A DNA stretch of 64,000 nt from Nitriliruptor sp040882075 (GTDB lineage: Bacteria > Actinomycetota > Nitriliruptoria > Nitriliruptorales > Nitriliruptoraceae). The notes under the pieces were generated by a model. That model had not been told where the DNA came from. It saw only the letters and a program-made list of their open reading frames with translations, and searched no databases. How positions within the stretch are numbered: the stretch's first letter is position 1; each line of letters starts with the position of its first letter. Of the stretch, positions 16,712 through 24,810 are shown one piece after another. The stretch covers positions 1-64,000 of the forward strand of contig NZ_JBBEBZ010000164.1 of NCBI RefSeq assembly GCF_040882075.1. Reading direction: 5' to 3'. Made by a program: the position numbers and the translations under genes.

Positions 16712-18469
16712 ATGTCTATCGATGACGTACATCCAGGAATCTCGCGTGCCCACATCGACGGTCCGGACGGCGTCCGTGTCCCGATCACCCGCGTGGCGTT
16801 GACGGCGACCAGCGGACGCTTCGGGGACGAGCCCAACGACCCGGTCGAGCTCTACACGACCTCCGGTCCCCACGGGGATCCCGACGTGGAGATCGACCTC
16901 GCCCGCGGCATCGCTGCGGTGCGTGAGACCTGGGTCCGAGATCGTGGCGATGTGGTGGAGGTCGGTTCAGCCCGCCCGTACGCGGCCGGCCCGGCAGCCG
17001 GCACCCGCCAGAGTCCTGCAGGTCCCGCCACCGCGGGGCCGGGTGAGGGACGGCCGATCCTGCGGGCGGCGCCGGGTCGCAACGTCACCCAGTTGCACTA
17101 TGCGCGCCGCGGTGAGACCACGCCGGAGATGGCCTACGTGGCCGCGCGCGAGGGCGTCGAGCCGGAGACGGTCCGGGCGGCGATCGCCTCGGGACGGGCG
17201 ATCCTTCCCAACAACGTCAACCACCTCGAGTCCGAGCCGATGGTCATCGGCCGCGACTTCGTCACGAAGGTCAACGCCAACATCGGCACCTCTGCGGTGA
17301 CCTCCTCGATCGAGGAGGAGGTCGACAAGCTCGTGTGGGCCTGCCGCTGGGGCGCCGACAACGTCATGGACCTGTCCACGGGCGCGCACATCCATCCCAC
17401 CCGCGAGTGGCTGATCCGCAACAGCCCCGTGCCCATCGGCACCGTGCCGATCTACCAGGCGCTGGAGAAGGTCGGCAACCAGCCCGAGGAGCTGACCTTC
17501 GAGCTGTTCCGCGACACGGTCGTCGAGCAGGCCGAGCAGGGCGTGGACTACATGACCATCCACGCCGGCGTCCGACTCCCCTACGTGCCGATGGCTGCGA
17601 ACCGCGTCACCGGCATCGTCTCGCGCGGCGGATCGATCATGGCGGCCTGGTGCCTGGCCCACCACCGGGAGAGCTTCCTCTACGAGCGCTTCGACGAGCT
17701 GTGCGAGATCTTCGCCGCCTACGACGTCGCGTTCTCACTGGGCGACGGGATGCGGCCGGGCAGCGTCGCCGACGCCAACGACGAAGCGCAGTTCGCCGAA
17801 CTCGACACCCTGGGTGAGCTCACGCGCCGGGCCTGGGAGCATGACGTGCAGGTCATGGTCGAGGGCCCGGGCCACGTCCCGCTCGACAAGGTCGTCGAGA
17901 ACGTCACCCGGCAGCAGCAGGTGTGCGACGGCGCACCCTTCTACACGCTCGGGCCCCTGGTCACCGACATCGCGCCGGGCTACGACCACATCACCTCGGG
18001 CATCGGCGCCGCGGTGATCGGCATGGCCGGCACCGCGATGCTCTGCTACGTCACGCCCAAGGAACATCTGGGCCTACCCGGACGCGACGACGTCAAGCAG
18101 GGGCTGATCACCTACCGCATCGCCGCCCACGCCGCCGACGTCGCCAAGGGACATCCGGGCGCACAGCGCCGCGACGACGCGTTGTCCAAAGCGCGGTTCG
18201 AGTTCCGGTGGGAGGATCAGTTCAACCTCTCGTTGGATCCCGACACCGCCCGGGCGATGCACGACGAATCGCTGCCGGCGCCCGCAGCCAAGACCGCGCA
18301 CTTCTGCTCGATGTGCGGGCCGGGCTTCTGCTCGATGCGTATCAGCCAGGACGTACGAGAGTACGCCGCCGAACGCGGGCTCGACGAGGTCGAGGCGCTG
18401 CACGTCGGCATGGAGGAGAAGGCCGAGGAGTTCCGCCGCCTCGGCGGCAGGCTCTACGTCGAGACCTGA
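16712..18469 (+). CDS. thiC: Phosphomethylpyrimidine synthase ThiC
   Basis: A 585-residue radical-SAM enzyme converting aminoimidazole ribotide to HMP phosphate, the pyrimidine precursor of thiamine. The C-terminal cluster motif CSMCGPGFCSM gives Cys532, Cys535 and Cys540 for the [4Fe-4S] cluster. The core NANIGTSAVTSSIEEEVDKL and MVEGPGHVPL are typical. It is expressed behind a TPP riboswitch and begins six bases after it. Aminoimidazole ribotide is also the substrate of the anaerobic benzimidazole route (BzaA/B), but the riboswitch shows this gene serves thiamine. Confidence 0.98.
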   Translation: MSIDDVHPGISRAHIDGPDGVRVPITRVALTATSGRFGDEPNDPVELYTTSGPHGDPDVEIDLARGIAAVRETWVRDRGDVVEVGSARPYAAGPAAGTRQSPAGPATAGPGEGRPILRAAPGRNVTQLHYARRGETTPEMAYVAAREGVEPETVRAAIASGRAILPNNVNHLESEPMVIGRDFVTKVNANIGTSAVTSSIEEEVDKLVWACRWGADNVMDLSTGAHIHPTREWLIRNSPVPIGTVPIYQALEKVGNQPEELTFELFRDTVVEQAEQGVDYMTIHAGVRLPYVPMAANRVTGIVSRGGSIMAAWCLAHHRESFLYERFDELCEIFAAYDVAFSLGDGMRPGSVADANDEAQFAELDTLGELTRRAWEHDVQVMVEGPGHVPLDKVVENVTRQQQVCDGAPFYTLGPLVTDIAPGYDHITSGIGAAVIGMAGTAMLCYVTPKEHLGLPGRDDVKQGLITYRIAAHAADVAKGHPGAQRRDDALSKARFEFRWEDQFNLSLDPDTARAMHDESLPAPAAKTAHFCSMCGPGFCSMRISQDVREYAAERGLDEVEALHVGMEEKAEEFRRLGGRLYVET

Positions 18470-18644
18470 TGGAGCCACGCGTGCGGCCAGCAGCCACACG
18501 GTGCCGGGACTGTGATGCCGCGGACCTGTGAGGATCTCCATGGGCAGGTATGCGGTCCAACGGACGTGGGCTCGGGTCTTCGCGATCGAGTGTCTCCCGA
18601 GCCGTCATGCCGTGCCGAGCCCCCGGTAATGTCGGCCGCGGCAA

Positions 18645-18758
18645 CAACCATGCGAGGTGTCGAACGAAGGAGAATCGGGAAGCCGGTGAGGATCCGGCAC
18701 GTGGCCCGACACGGTGACCGAGGAGTACCGCTGCTGCGGCCTGAAGCGGAGCCCCGCC
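18645..18758 (+). promoter_or_regulatory. Cobalamin riboswitch upstream of bluB
   Basis: The B12-box core is readable: GGGAAGCCGGTGAGGATCC at 18677-18695, then GGCCCGACACGGTGACCG, then the closing segment CCTGAAGCGGAGCCCC at 18741-18755, directly before the bluB start. AdoCbl binding would block translation of bluB. The match is somewhat divergent at the 3' element, so the exact limits are approximate. Confidence 0.75.
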
Positions 18759-19496
18759 ATGTCCATGGACAGTCCAACGATGCCCCTCTACGACGCAATC
18801 CATGCACGCCGCGACGTGCGCGGACAGTTCACGGGCGAACCCATCCCTGAGCGGACCCTGCGACGGGTGCTGGAAGCCGCCCATGCCGCACCCAGCGTCG
18901 GGCTCACCCAGCCGTGGGACTACATCCTCGTGAACCACACCGACACACGCACACGATTCTGGCGGCACGTCGAGCAGGAACGCGCTGTCTTCGCCTCGAC
19001 ACTGGATCCTCAGGCCGCGCAGCGCTTCGAGCGCATCAAGATCGACGGGGTCCTCGAGGCCTCGCTCGGCATCGTTGTCACCTACGACCCCAACCGGGGC
19101 GCCCCGGCCGTGCTGGGACGGCATGCGATCGCCGATACTGGCCTGTACTCGGTGTGCCTGTCGATCCAGAATCTGTGGCTGGCCGCGACCGCCGAAGGCC
19201 TCGGCGTCGGATGGGTCTCGTTCTACCGAGAGGAATTCCTCCAGGAACTGCTCGACATCCCGTCCACGATCCGACCCGTCGCGTGGCTGTGTATGGGTCC
19301 CGTGACGCATCTCGAATCCGCCCCCGACCTCGAACGGCACGGATGGCGCCAACGTCAACCGCTGGAAGCAGCCCTCCGCATGGACCGGTGGGATCAGCGA
19401 GGAATCGTCTCACACCCCGATCAACGCCCCGGCCGACCCAACCGGTGCCGGGAGACCCAGATTCTCTCCCGGCTCTGGGAGCGGATCAGGCGATGA
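18759..19496 (+). CDS. bluB: 5,6-dimethylbenzimidazole synthase BluB
   Basis: A 245-residue nitroreductase-fold flavoenzyme that cannibalises FMNH2 with oxygen to form 5,6-dimethylbenzimidazole, the lower ligand of B12. The FMN-binding start (IHARRDVRGQFTGEPIPE), PSVGLTQPWDYI and GLGVGWVSFYRE match BluB rather than general nitroreductases. The first ATG lies directly after the riboswitch; ATGs at 18765 and 18780 are alternatives. It converges with cobS and overlaps its end by 11 bases. Its presence means the lower ligand is made in an oxygen-dependent step. Confidence 0.92.
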   Translation: MSMDSPTMPLYDAIHARRDVRGQFTGEPIPERTLRRVLEAAHAAPSVGLTQPWDYILVNHTDTRTRFWRHVEQERAVFASTLDPQAAQRFERIKIDGVLEASLGIVVTYDPNRGAPAVLGRHAIADTGLYSVCLSIQNLWLAATAEGLGVGWVSFYREEFLQELLDIPSTIRPVAWLCMGPVTHLESAPDLERHGWRQRQPLEAALRMDRWDQRGIVSHPDQRPGRPNRCRETQILSRLWERIRR

Positions 19497-20223
19497 TGGC
19501 GAGCACCGCCACCTCGGCGACGACGCCGACCGCACCGACGAGGTCGCCGGACGCGGCACCGACGCGGCGTCGCCACCAGGCGGTCGAGCCTGCCGCGACC
19601 GCGGTGGCGGCCGCGATGACCGCGGCAACCTGCCACGGACCTACGCCGACGAGCAGCAACACCGCCACGGCCGTCATCAGCGACCAGGCCAGGACCGGCG
19701 GGGTGGCCGCGGCGGCGAGCGCGGTCGCGCTGCTTCCGCTGCTGCGGGGCGAGCCGGCCAGCGCGGCGACCATGGCGGCTCGGCCGACCACCGGTACGGC
19801 GATCAGCGCCCACGCCGGATGCGATCCGAACTCCCCGGTGTCCGCGGGGGCGGCCAAGATCAGAGCCACGAACGCCACCCTCATCAGCAGCACGATCACC
19901 AACGCCAGGGCGCCGAGTGCGCCGACGTGCGGATCGCGAGCCACCTCCAGCGCCTGCGGGCCTCGGCGGCGGGAGCCGACGACGTCCCCGATGTCGGCGA
20001 CCGCGTCGAGGTGCAATCCCCCGGTGACGATCGCATCCACCGTCACCACGATGACGGCGGCCACGAGAGGATCCCACCACGCGAGGGCGCCCACCGCGAC
20101 ACCGGCCCAGAGACCGCCGATGACCAGTCCGACGATCGGGAAGGCGATCAGGGCTCCGCGGCCCGGAGCGGCATGGAGCCTCCCGACCGGCAGGATGGTG
20201 AGGAAGCCCAGCGCCGCCCGCAC
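19486..20223 (-). CDS. cobS: Adenosylcobinamide-GDP ribazoletransferase CobS
   Basis: A membrane protein of about 245 residues joining adenosylcobinamide-GDP to alpha-ribazole(-phosphate). The opening VRAALGFLTILPVG and the region LHLDAVADIGDVVGSRRRGP match the family's LDxxAD-type active-site motif. Several hydrophobic segments follow. I prefer the GTG at 20223, which overlaps the cobT stop region, over an in-frame ATG at 20259, because the protein then starts at the family's usual position. It is the last gene of the long minus-strand operon. Confidence 0.92.
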   Translation of the reverse strand: MRAALGFLTILPVGRLHAAPGRGALIAFPIVGLVIGGLWAGVAVGALAWWDPLVAAVIVVTVDAIVTGGLHLDAVADIGDVVGSRRRGPQALEVARDPHVGALGALALVIVLLMRVAFVALILAAPADTGEFGSHPAWALIAVPVVGRAAMVAALAGSPRSSGSSATALAAAATPPVLAWSLMTAVAVLLLVGVGPWQVAAVIAAATAVAAGSTAWWRRRVGAASGDLVGAVGVVAEVAVLAIIA

Positions 20224-20224
20224 A

Positions 20225-21277
20225 TCAGGCCCCGAGGACGTCGTCGAGCGTCGCGACATCCCGGAGTGCGGCTGCAGCAGCTCGGATCGTCGGAACCGCG
20301 AGCAGAGCGCCCGTGCCCTCTCCCAGACGTAGCGCGAGATCGAGCAACGGACTCAGGCCGAGGTGATCGAGCGCTGCCGTCGCACCCGGTTCGGTGGAGC
20401 GGTGCCCGGCGACGAGGTAGCCGCGGGAGGCAGGGGCGAGAGCGACCGCAGCGAGTGCAGCCGCACCGGCATTGACGCCATCGAGCAGGACGGGAACCCG
20501 CGCGGCGCCGCCCGCCAGGATCACCCCGACGAGCGCAGCGTGTTCCAGTCCACCGAGCCCGGCCAGGGTCGCGAACGGGTCGTCGCCCGCGTGCCGCGCC
20601 ACCCCCGCTGCGACAGCCTCGATCTTCCGAGCGAGCATGAGGTCGTCGATGCCGGTGCCGCGCCCCGTCACCTCGATGGGCGAACGACCGGTGAAGGCGG
20701 CGATGAGGGCTGCTGCAGCGGTCGTGTTCGCGATCCCCATGTCGCCGGTGACGAGGACGTCGACACCGGTGGAGATCAGTTCCTCGGCGACGCCGGAGCC
20801 GGCGAGTATGGCCGTCACGCACTCGTCTGCGGTCATGGCCGGTTCGACGCTGAGGTCCCGGGTACCTGCGCGCACGTTGGAGCGGCGGAGGCGGGGGTGG
20901 TCCTCCAAGCGGGTCGCCACCCCGACGTCCAGCACGCTGACCCGTGCTCCGACGGCTGCCGCGAAGGCATTGGCGGTGGCTCGGCCACCGCAGAACGTCT
21001 GCACCATCATGGCGGTGACCGTCTGCGGCCACGGGCTGACGTCCTGCGCATGGACACCGTGATCGCCGGCAGCGATCACGAGACCGGGATCGCTCACCGC
21101 CGGGGGTGGGCAGCGACCCGCGATCGCCGCCAACTGCGCGCCGAGGTCCTCCAGGCGACCGAGCGCGCCCGGCGGCGTGGCGAGCGCCGCATGCCGCTGT
21201 CGGGCGGCGTCCGCCGCTGCGGCATCGGCGGGGACGATGCCCTCGAGCAGATCGATCAGGGGTTGGGGCAACGTCAT
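20225..21277 (-). CDS. cobT: Nicotinate-nucleotide--dimethylbenzimidazole phosphoribosyltransferase CobT
   Basis: A 350-residue enzyme activating dimethylbenzimidazole to alpha-ribazole phosphate. Motifs: ARQRHAALATPPGALGRLED, AAGDHGVHAQDVSPWPQ and VTGDMGIANTTAAAAL, with the C-terminal ATLAGLGGLEHAALVGVILA. Length is normal. It starts with a 4-base ATGA overlap on the CobU-CobC gene. It works with BluB, made from the other strand, and CobS. Confidence 0.96.
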   Translation of the reverse strand: MTLPQPLIDLLEGIVPADAAAADAARQRHAALATPPGALGRLEDLGAQLAAIAGRCPPPAVSDPGLVIAAGDHGVHAQDVSPWPQTVTAMMVQTFCGGRATANAFAAAVGARVSVLDVGVATRLEDHPRLRRSNVRAGTRDLSVEPAMTADECVTAILAGSGVAEELISTGVDVLVTGDMGIANTTAAAALIAAFTGRSPIEVTGRGTGIDDLMLARKIEAVAAGVARHAGDDPFATLAGLGGLEHAALVGVILAGGAARVPVLLDGVNAGAAALAAVALAPASRGYLVAGHRSTEPGATAALDHLGLSPLLDLALRLGEGTGALLAVPTIRAAAAALRDVATLDDVLGA

Positions 21278-22959
21278 GCGTGCGGTCCTTGGGCTTCGTC
21301 GTGCAGATCGGGTGAGCGCTGGGGAGCGTCTCGGATCGGTCCCTCACCGAGATGCCGGGCGACGGCCGCGGCCAGTCGCTCGTTGATCTCGCGCGTTCGG
21401 ACCGCCACACGCACGTAGTGGGCGTCCAGGCCCGGGAAGGTGTCACCGCGTCGGACCGCGATGCCGTCCTCGAGAAGCCGTTCACGCAGATCGGGCTGCG
21501 GGGTGTGCAGCAGCACGAAGTTGGCTGCCGCGTCCCACGCAGTCACGCGAGGGATGGCACGCATCGCGTCGAGCAGGTGGGCGCGCACGTCCGCCACCGC
21601 CTGTGCCCGGAGACGACGCTCGTCCTCTGCTTGGCACAAGGCGATCATCGCGTCCAGAGCAAGGGTGTCGACCGCCCACGGTTGACGAGCCGATCCCAAC
21701 CTGCCTGCGAGTTCTGGATGAGCGACGAGGTAGCCGACCCGGAGGCCGGCGAGACCCCACAGCTTGGTGAAGCTGCGCAGCACCACGAGACCCGGAAGAT
21801 CACCTCGGGCGGCGATACCCGTCGCGTCGGGGAGGAACTCGGCGAACGCCTCGTCCACCACCACCGTCCGACCCGGTCGACACAGTTCGGCGATCGTGGA
21901 TTCGGCGTCGACGATCCCCGTGGGGTTGTCAGGTCGGCCGACGACGACCAGGTCGGCTTGCTCGGGCACGTCGGCCACATCGAGGCGCCACGTTTCCGGA
22001 TCGCGTTGCACCCTCACGACCGGGACGCCAGCGTCCCTGAGCGCGGCCTCGGCCTCCGTGAAGCCGGGATGCACACAGGCGGCCGAACGCGGGGCGAGCA
22101 CCCGCGGCAGGAGCCAGAACCCGTCGGCCGCACCCGCTAGCACGACGATCTCCGCCGGATCGCGGCCGTGGCGCCCCGCCAACGCGGTCCGCGCCGCGGT
22201 GTCGTCGGGATAGCCGGCGAGGTCGTCGAGACATCCGGCCAGCCGCTCGCGGAGCCACGTCGGGGGACCATCGAGGACGTTGACCGCGAGATCGAGCGCA
22301 CCTGGCGGCACCTGACGATCGCCGTGGTCGCGCAGCGTCGTGACGCCGGGCGACGCGGCGTCAGGCCATCCGCGGTCGCCCGCGATGGGGGAGCCGGCTG
22401 GCGCGGCAAGCCCGAGCGCCCGTCCCGCCACGAGGAGGCTCGCCCGGTCCGCGAGCGCACTCAGCCGCTGGGTGACCCGACCGTGGACGTCGACGTACCG
22501 GCGCACCGATGCACCGATCGGGATGATGCCGACGCCCGGCTGTCCGGCGATGAGGATGGTGTCCCCCACACGGCCGGCGGCGAGACGCCACCAGGTCTCG
22601 GCCTCGTGAACGATCCGGTCGACCGCCGCCTGCCCTTCGGCGCCGAGCGGCGCGACGTCCACCTCGCTCCACAGCCCGGCCGCGCTCATCTGGGTCACCA
22701 ACCAACCTTCGAGGTCGTCGATGACCACCGTGGCGGTCGCTGCGACATCGCGCAGCACCTCGGCGATGTCGGTGGTCTCGTCGACACGCCAGTGTCCGGG
22801 ACGCCGCCGGCGGTGCGCGTCGATGCGCTCGGCCATCTCCTCGTCAGAGGCTCGGCCCGTCGCCACGCACACCACGGGAGCGCCACCGGCGGTCGCCACC
22901 GTTTCGGCGTAGCTGCTCTTGCCAGACGAGGTACCGCCGAGCACGAGGTGGGTGGTCAC
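21274..22959 (-). CDS. CobU-CobC(CobD) fusion: cobinamide kinase/guanylyltransferase plus threonine-phosphate decarboxylase-like aminotransferase
   Basis: A 561-residue two-domain protein. Residues 1-190 are CobU: Walker A GGTSSGKSS, then VVIDDLEGWLVTQM and LIAGQPGVGIIPIGA; it phosphorylates adenosylcobinamide and adds GMP. From about 215 to 540 follows a class I/II PLP aminotransferase of the CobC/CobD type: VGRPDNPTGIVDAE, VVDEAFAEFLPDA and the PLP lysine in LRSFTKLWGLAGLRVGY. The second domain would make (R)-1-amino-2-propanol phosphate from L-threonine phosphate. A linker with GPPTW lies between. The two activities flank the aminopropanol arm of B12, so the fusion links steps of one branch. 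Confidence 0.9.
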   Translation of the reverse strand: MTTHLVLGGTSSGKSSYAETVATAGGAPVVCVATGRASDEEMAERIDAHRRRRPGHWRVDETTDIAEVLRDVAATATVVIDDLEGWLVTQMSAAGLWSEVDVAPLGAEGQAAVDRIVHEAETWWRLAAGRVGDTILIAGQPGVGIIPIGASVRRYVDVHGRVTQRLSALADRASLLVAGRALGLAAPAGSPIAGDRGWPDAASPGVTTLRDHGDRQVPPGALDLAVNVLDGPPTWLRERLAGCLDDLAGYPDDTAARTALAGRHGRDPAEIVVLAGAADGFWLLPRVLAPRSAACVHPGFTEAEAALRDAGVPVVRVQRDPETWRLDVADVPEQADLVVVGRPDNPTGIVDAESTIAELCRPGRTVVVDEAFAEFLPDATGIAARGDLPGLVVLRSFTKLWGLAGLRVGYLVAHPELAGRLGSARQPWAVDTLALDAMIALCQAEDERRLRAQAVADVRAHLLDAMRAIPRVTAWDAAANFVLLHTPQPDLRERLLEDGIAVRRGDTFPGLDAHYVRVAVRTREINERLAAAVARHLGEGPIRDAPQRSPDLHDEAQGPHA

Positions 22960-23918
22960 GAGCGCTCGGCCGGAGCGGCCGCCCCGTCCTGATGAGCGTG
23001 GGCATGGTCGCCATGCCCGTGGCCGTGGTCGTGGTCGTGCTCATGCCCGTGGCTGTGGCCGTGTGTTCCAGGGTCGTCGGGATGCTCGTGCAGTGTCTGC
23101 GGCTGACCGACGCGCTCTTCGAAACCGGGCAGGGCGACGCGGTACTGGCACGTGTCACAGTTGGCGATCGCTCCTCCGGCATCGGACTCATCCGCCCGTG
23201 CGAGCAGGAGCTCGGCCACCCGGACGTCGGGCCCGAGGTAGTCGACATCGATCACCTCGATGTCGGGGTGATCGTCCGCCCACGCGCGGGTCTGGTCCCG
23301 GATCCGCCGCTCGAGCACACCGGTGAACAGGAAGTAGGGCATCACCGCGATACGACCGGCCCCCAGACGACGACAGCGTTCCAGCGCCTCGGGGACCGAG
23401 GGCTTCGCAAGGCTGATGAACCCCGGCTCGACGAGCGGCCAGGGCCGCCCCTCCCACAACATCCGAGCGACCTTGGCGATGTCCCCGTTCGCATCGGGAT
23501 CGGAGGCTCCACGACCGACCAGTACGACAGCCGTGTCCTCGCGCTGCGCCTCCGGCACCGCCGAATCCAACCGCTCCGCCGCCGTCTCCAACAACTCAGG
23601 ACGGATACCGAGCGGGCGGCCGTAGCGGAACGTCACGCCGGGGTTGCGGAGCCGCTCACGCGCGATCGCGGCAGGCACATCACCCTTCGCATGTCCCGCA
23701 CCCAGCAGCACCAGCGGCACGACGGTGATGTCGTCCACCCCCTCGTCAACCATCTCTGCGACGACGTCAGCGATCGGCGGCGGACAGAGTTCGAGATAGC
23801 CGAGCTCGACACGCAGCTTGGGTCGCTGGGCACGGACCACCTCCAGCAGCCGCGAGCACTCGTCCTGACCGGCATCGTCACGGGTGCCGTGGCCGACGAT
23901 CAACATGGCATGACTCAC
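22956..23918 (-). CDS. cbiX: Sirohydrochlorin cobaltochelatase CbiX with His-rich tail
   Basis: A 320-residue class II chelatase with two CbiX-like halves. The N-terminal half has MLIVGHGTRD and VVPLVLLGAGHAKGD, the second has VLVGRGASDPDANGD and PYFLFTGVLERRI. It inserts Co2+ into sirohydrochlorin or factor II, the first committed anaerobic B12 step. After residue 285 (CDTCQYR) comes a tail of about 30 residues made of alternating His with Gly, Asp or Glu, a likely metal store or donor. The GTG start overlaps the cbiC stop by four bases. Confidence 0.93.
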   Translation of the reverse strand: MSHAMLIVGHGTRDDAGQDECSRLLEVVRAQRPKLRVELGYLELCPPPIADVVAEMVDEGVDDITVVPLVLLGAGHAKGDVPAAIARERLRNPGVTFRYGRPLGIRPELLETAAERLDSAVPEAQREDTAVVLVGRGASDPDANGDIAKVARMLWEGRPWPLVEPGFISLAKPSVPEALERCRRLGAGRIAVMPYFLFTGVLERRIRDQTRAWADDHPDIEVIDVDYLGPDVRVAELLLARADESDAGGAIANCDTCQYRVALPGFEERVGQPQTLHEHPDDPGTHGHSHGHEHDHDHGHGHGDHAHAHQDGAAAPAERS

Positions 23919-24610
23919 GAGGAGGACTCCTGGCTGGGTGACGGGGTTGAGGCAGGCGACGGGATGCGCGACGTCGAAGGCGAACCGGGGGGCGTCGCCG
24001 TGGCGGTGTAGAGCAGGGCGTTGACGGCGGATGCCGCGACGGCCGAGCCTCCCCGTTCGCTGAGATTCGAGACGGACGGGAGGCCCGACGCACGCAGCTC
24101 GGCCTTGGCTTCGACGGCGCCGACGAATCCGACCGGCAACCCGATGACGAGCGCCGGCTCCTGCGCGTGGGCGATCACCGCGACCAACGCGGTGGGGGCG
24201 TTGCCCACGACCCAGATCGCGCCCGGCCCCACCCGCTCTGCGGCCATCGTGATCGCCGTCGCGCTGCGCGTCGTGCCCGACGCGGCCGCATGGTCCGCGA
24301 CATCGGGGTCGGTGAGTGGCACCTCGACGTCCGTGCTGGTGATACCGGCGGCGACCATGTGACTGTCGGCGACGATCGGCGCTCCGGCCGCGAGCGCTTC
24401 CCAGCCGCGCACCAGCGCCGCCTCGTCGAGCACCAGGTCGTCGAGGTAGCGCATATCGGCGGCGCTGTGGACCACCCGCCGGGCCACGGCGCGCGACAGC
24501 CAGGGCAGACGCGACAGATCGGCGCGCGAGGCCAGGATGCGCATGCTCTGCACCTCGATGGGGTGAACATGGTCGCGCCCCATGGACCGCGGAGCCCCCG
24601 GGCGCGTCAC
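23915..24610 (-). CDS. cbiC: Precorrin-8X methylmutase CbiC/CobH
   Basis: A 231-residue protein moving the methyl group from C-11 to C-12 in (cobalt-)precorrin-8 to give (cob)yrinate. The family pattern is clear: ARRVVHSAADMRYLDDLV, PIVADSHMVAAGI, then APTALVAVIAHAQEPALVIG and LPVGFVGAVEAK. The catalytic His lies in VVHSAAD. The GTG start shares GTGA with the ferredoxin stop; an ATG at 24583 is an alternative. The last 30 residues are Ser/Pro/Thr-rich and not part of the fold. Confidence 0.93.
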   Translation of the reverse strand: MTRPGAPRSMGRDHVHPIEVQSMRILASRADLSRLPWLSRAVARRVVHSAADMRYLDDLVLDEAALVRGWEALAAGAPIVADSHMVAAGITSTDVEVPLTDPDVADHAAASGTTRSATAITMAAERVGPGAIWVVGNAPTALVAVIAHAQEPALVIGLPVGFVGAVEAKAELRASGLPSVSNLSERGGSAVAASAVNALLYTATATPPGSPSTSRIPSPASTPSPSQESSS

Positions 24611-24810
24611 GAGCCCTGCTCCGCGAGCGGCACGATGGCCTCGGCCGGGCAGACCTCCGCGCACTCGCCACAGCCGGTGCAGCGCTCGTCGAGCACGACC
24701 AGGGGGACGCCGACGCCGCGATCGGCGACCCGGATGCAGCGCTCCGGGCAGGTCACCAGGCAGGCACCGCAGGCGGTGCAGTTCGGCAGCACGGTGAAGG
24801 TGTCGGCCAT
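24607..24810 (-). CDS. 2[4Fe-4S] ferredoxin
   Basis: A 67-residue ferredoxin with two cluster motifs, CTACGACLVTCPERC and CTGCGECAEVCPAEA. Its ATG overlaps the stop of the CbiG-CobJ gene (TGATG) and its stop overlaps cbiC, so it is a true operon member. A ferredoxin here could supply electrons to a reduction step in ring building or to cobalt reduction before adenosylation. Which one cannot be told from the sequence. Confidence 0.92.
   Translation of the reverse strand: MADTFTVLPNCTACGACLVTCPERCIRVADRGVGVPLVVLDERCTGCGECAEVCPAEAIVPLAEQGS

Noticed and set aside
16712..18469. ThiC homologue BzaA/BzaB for anaerobic lower-ligand synthesis
   Set aside because: The TPP riboswitch and normal ThiC sequence indicate thiamine synthesis, and BluB is present for the lower ligand.
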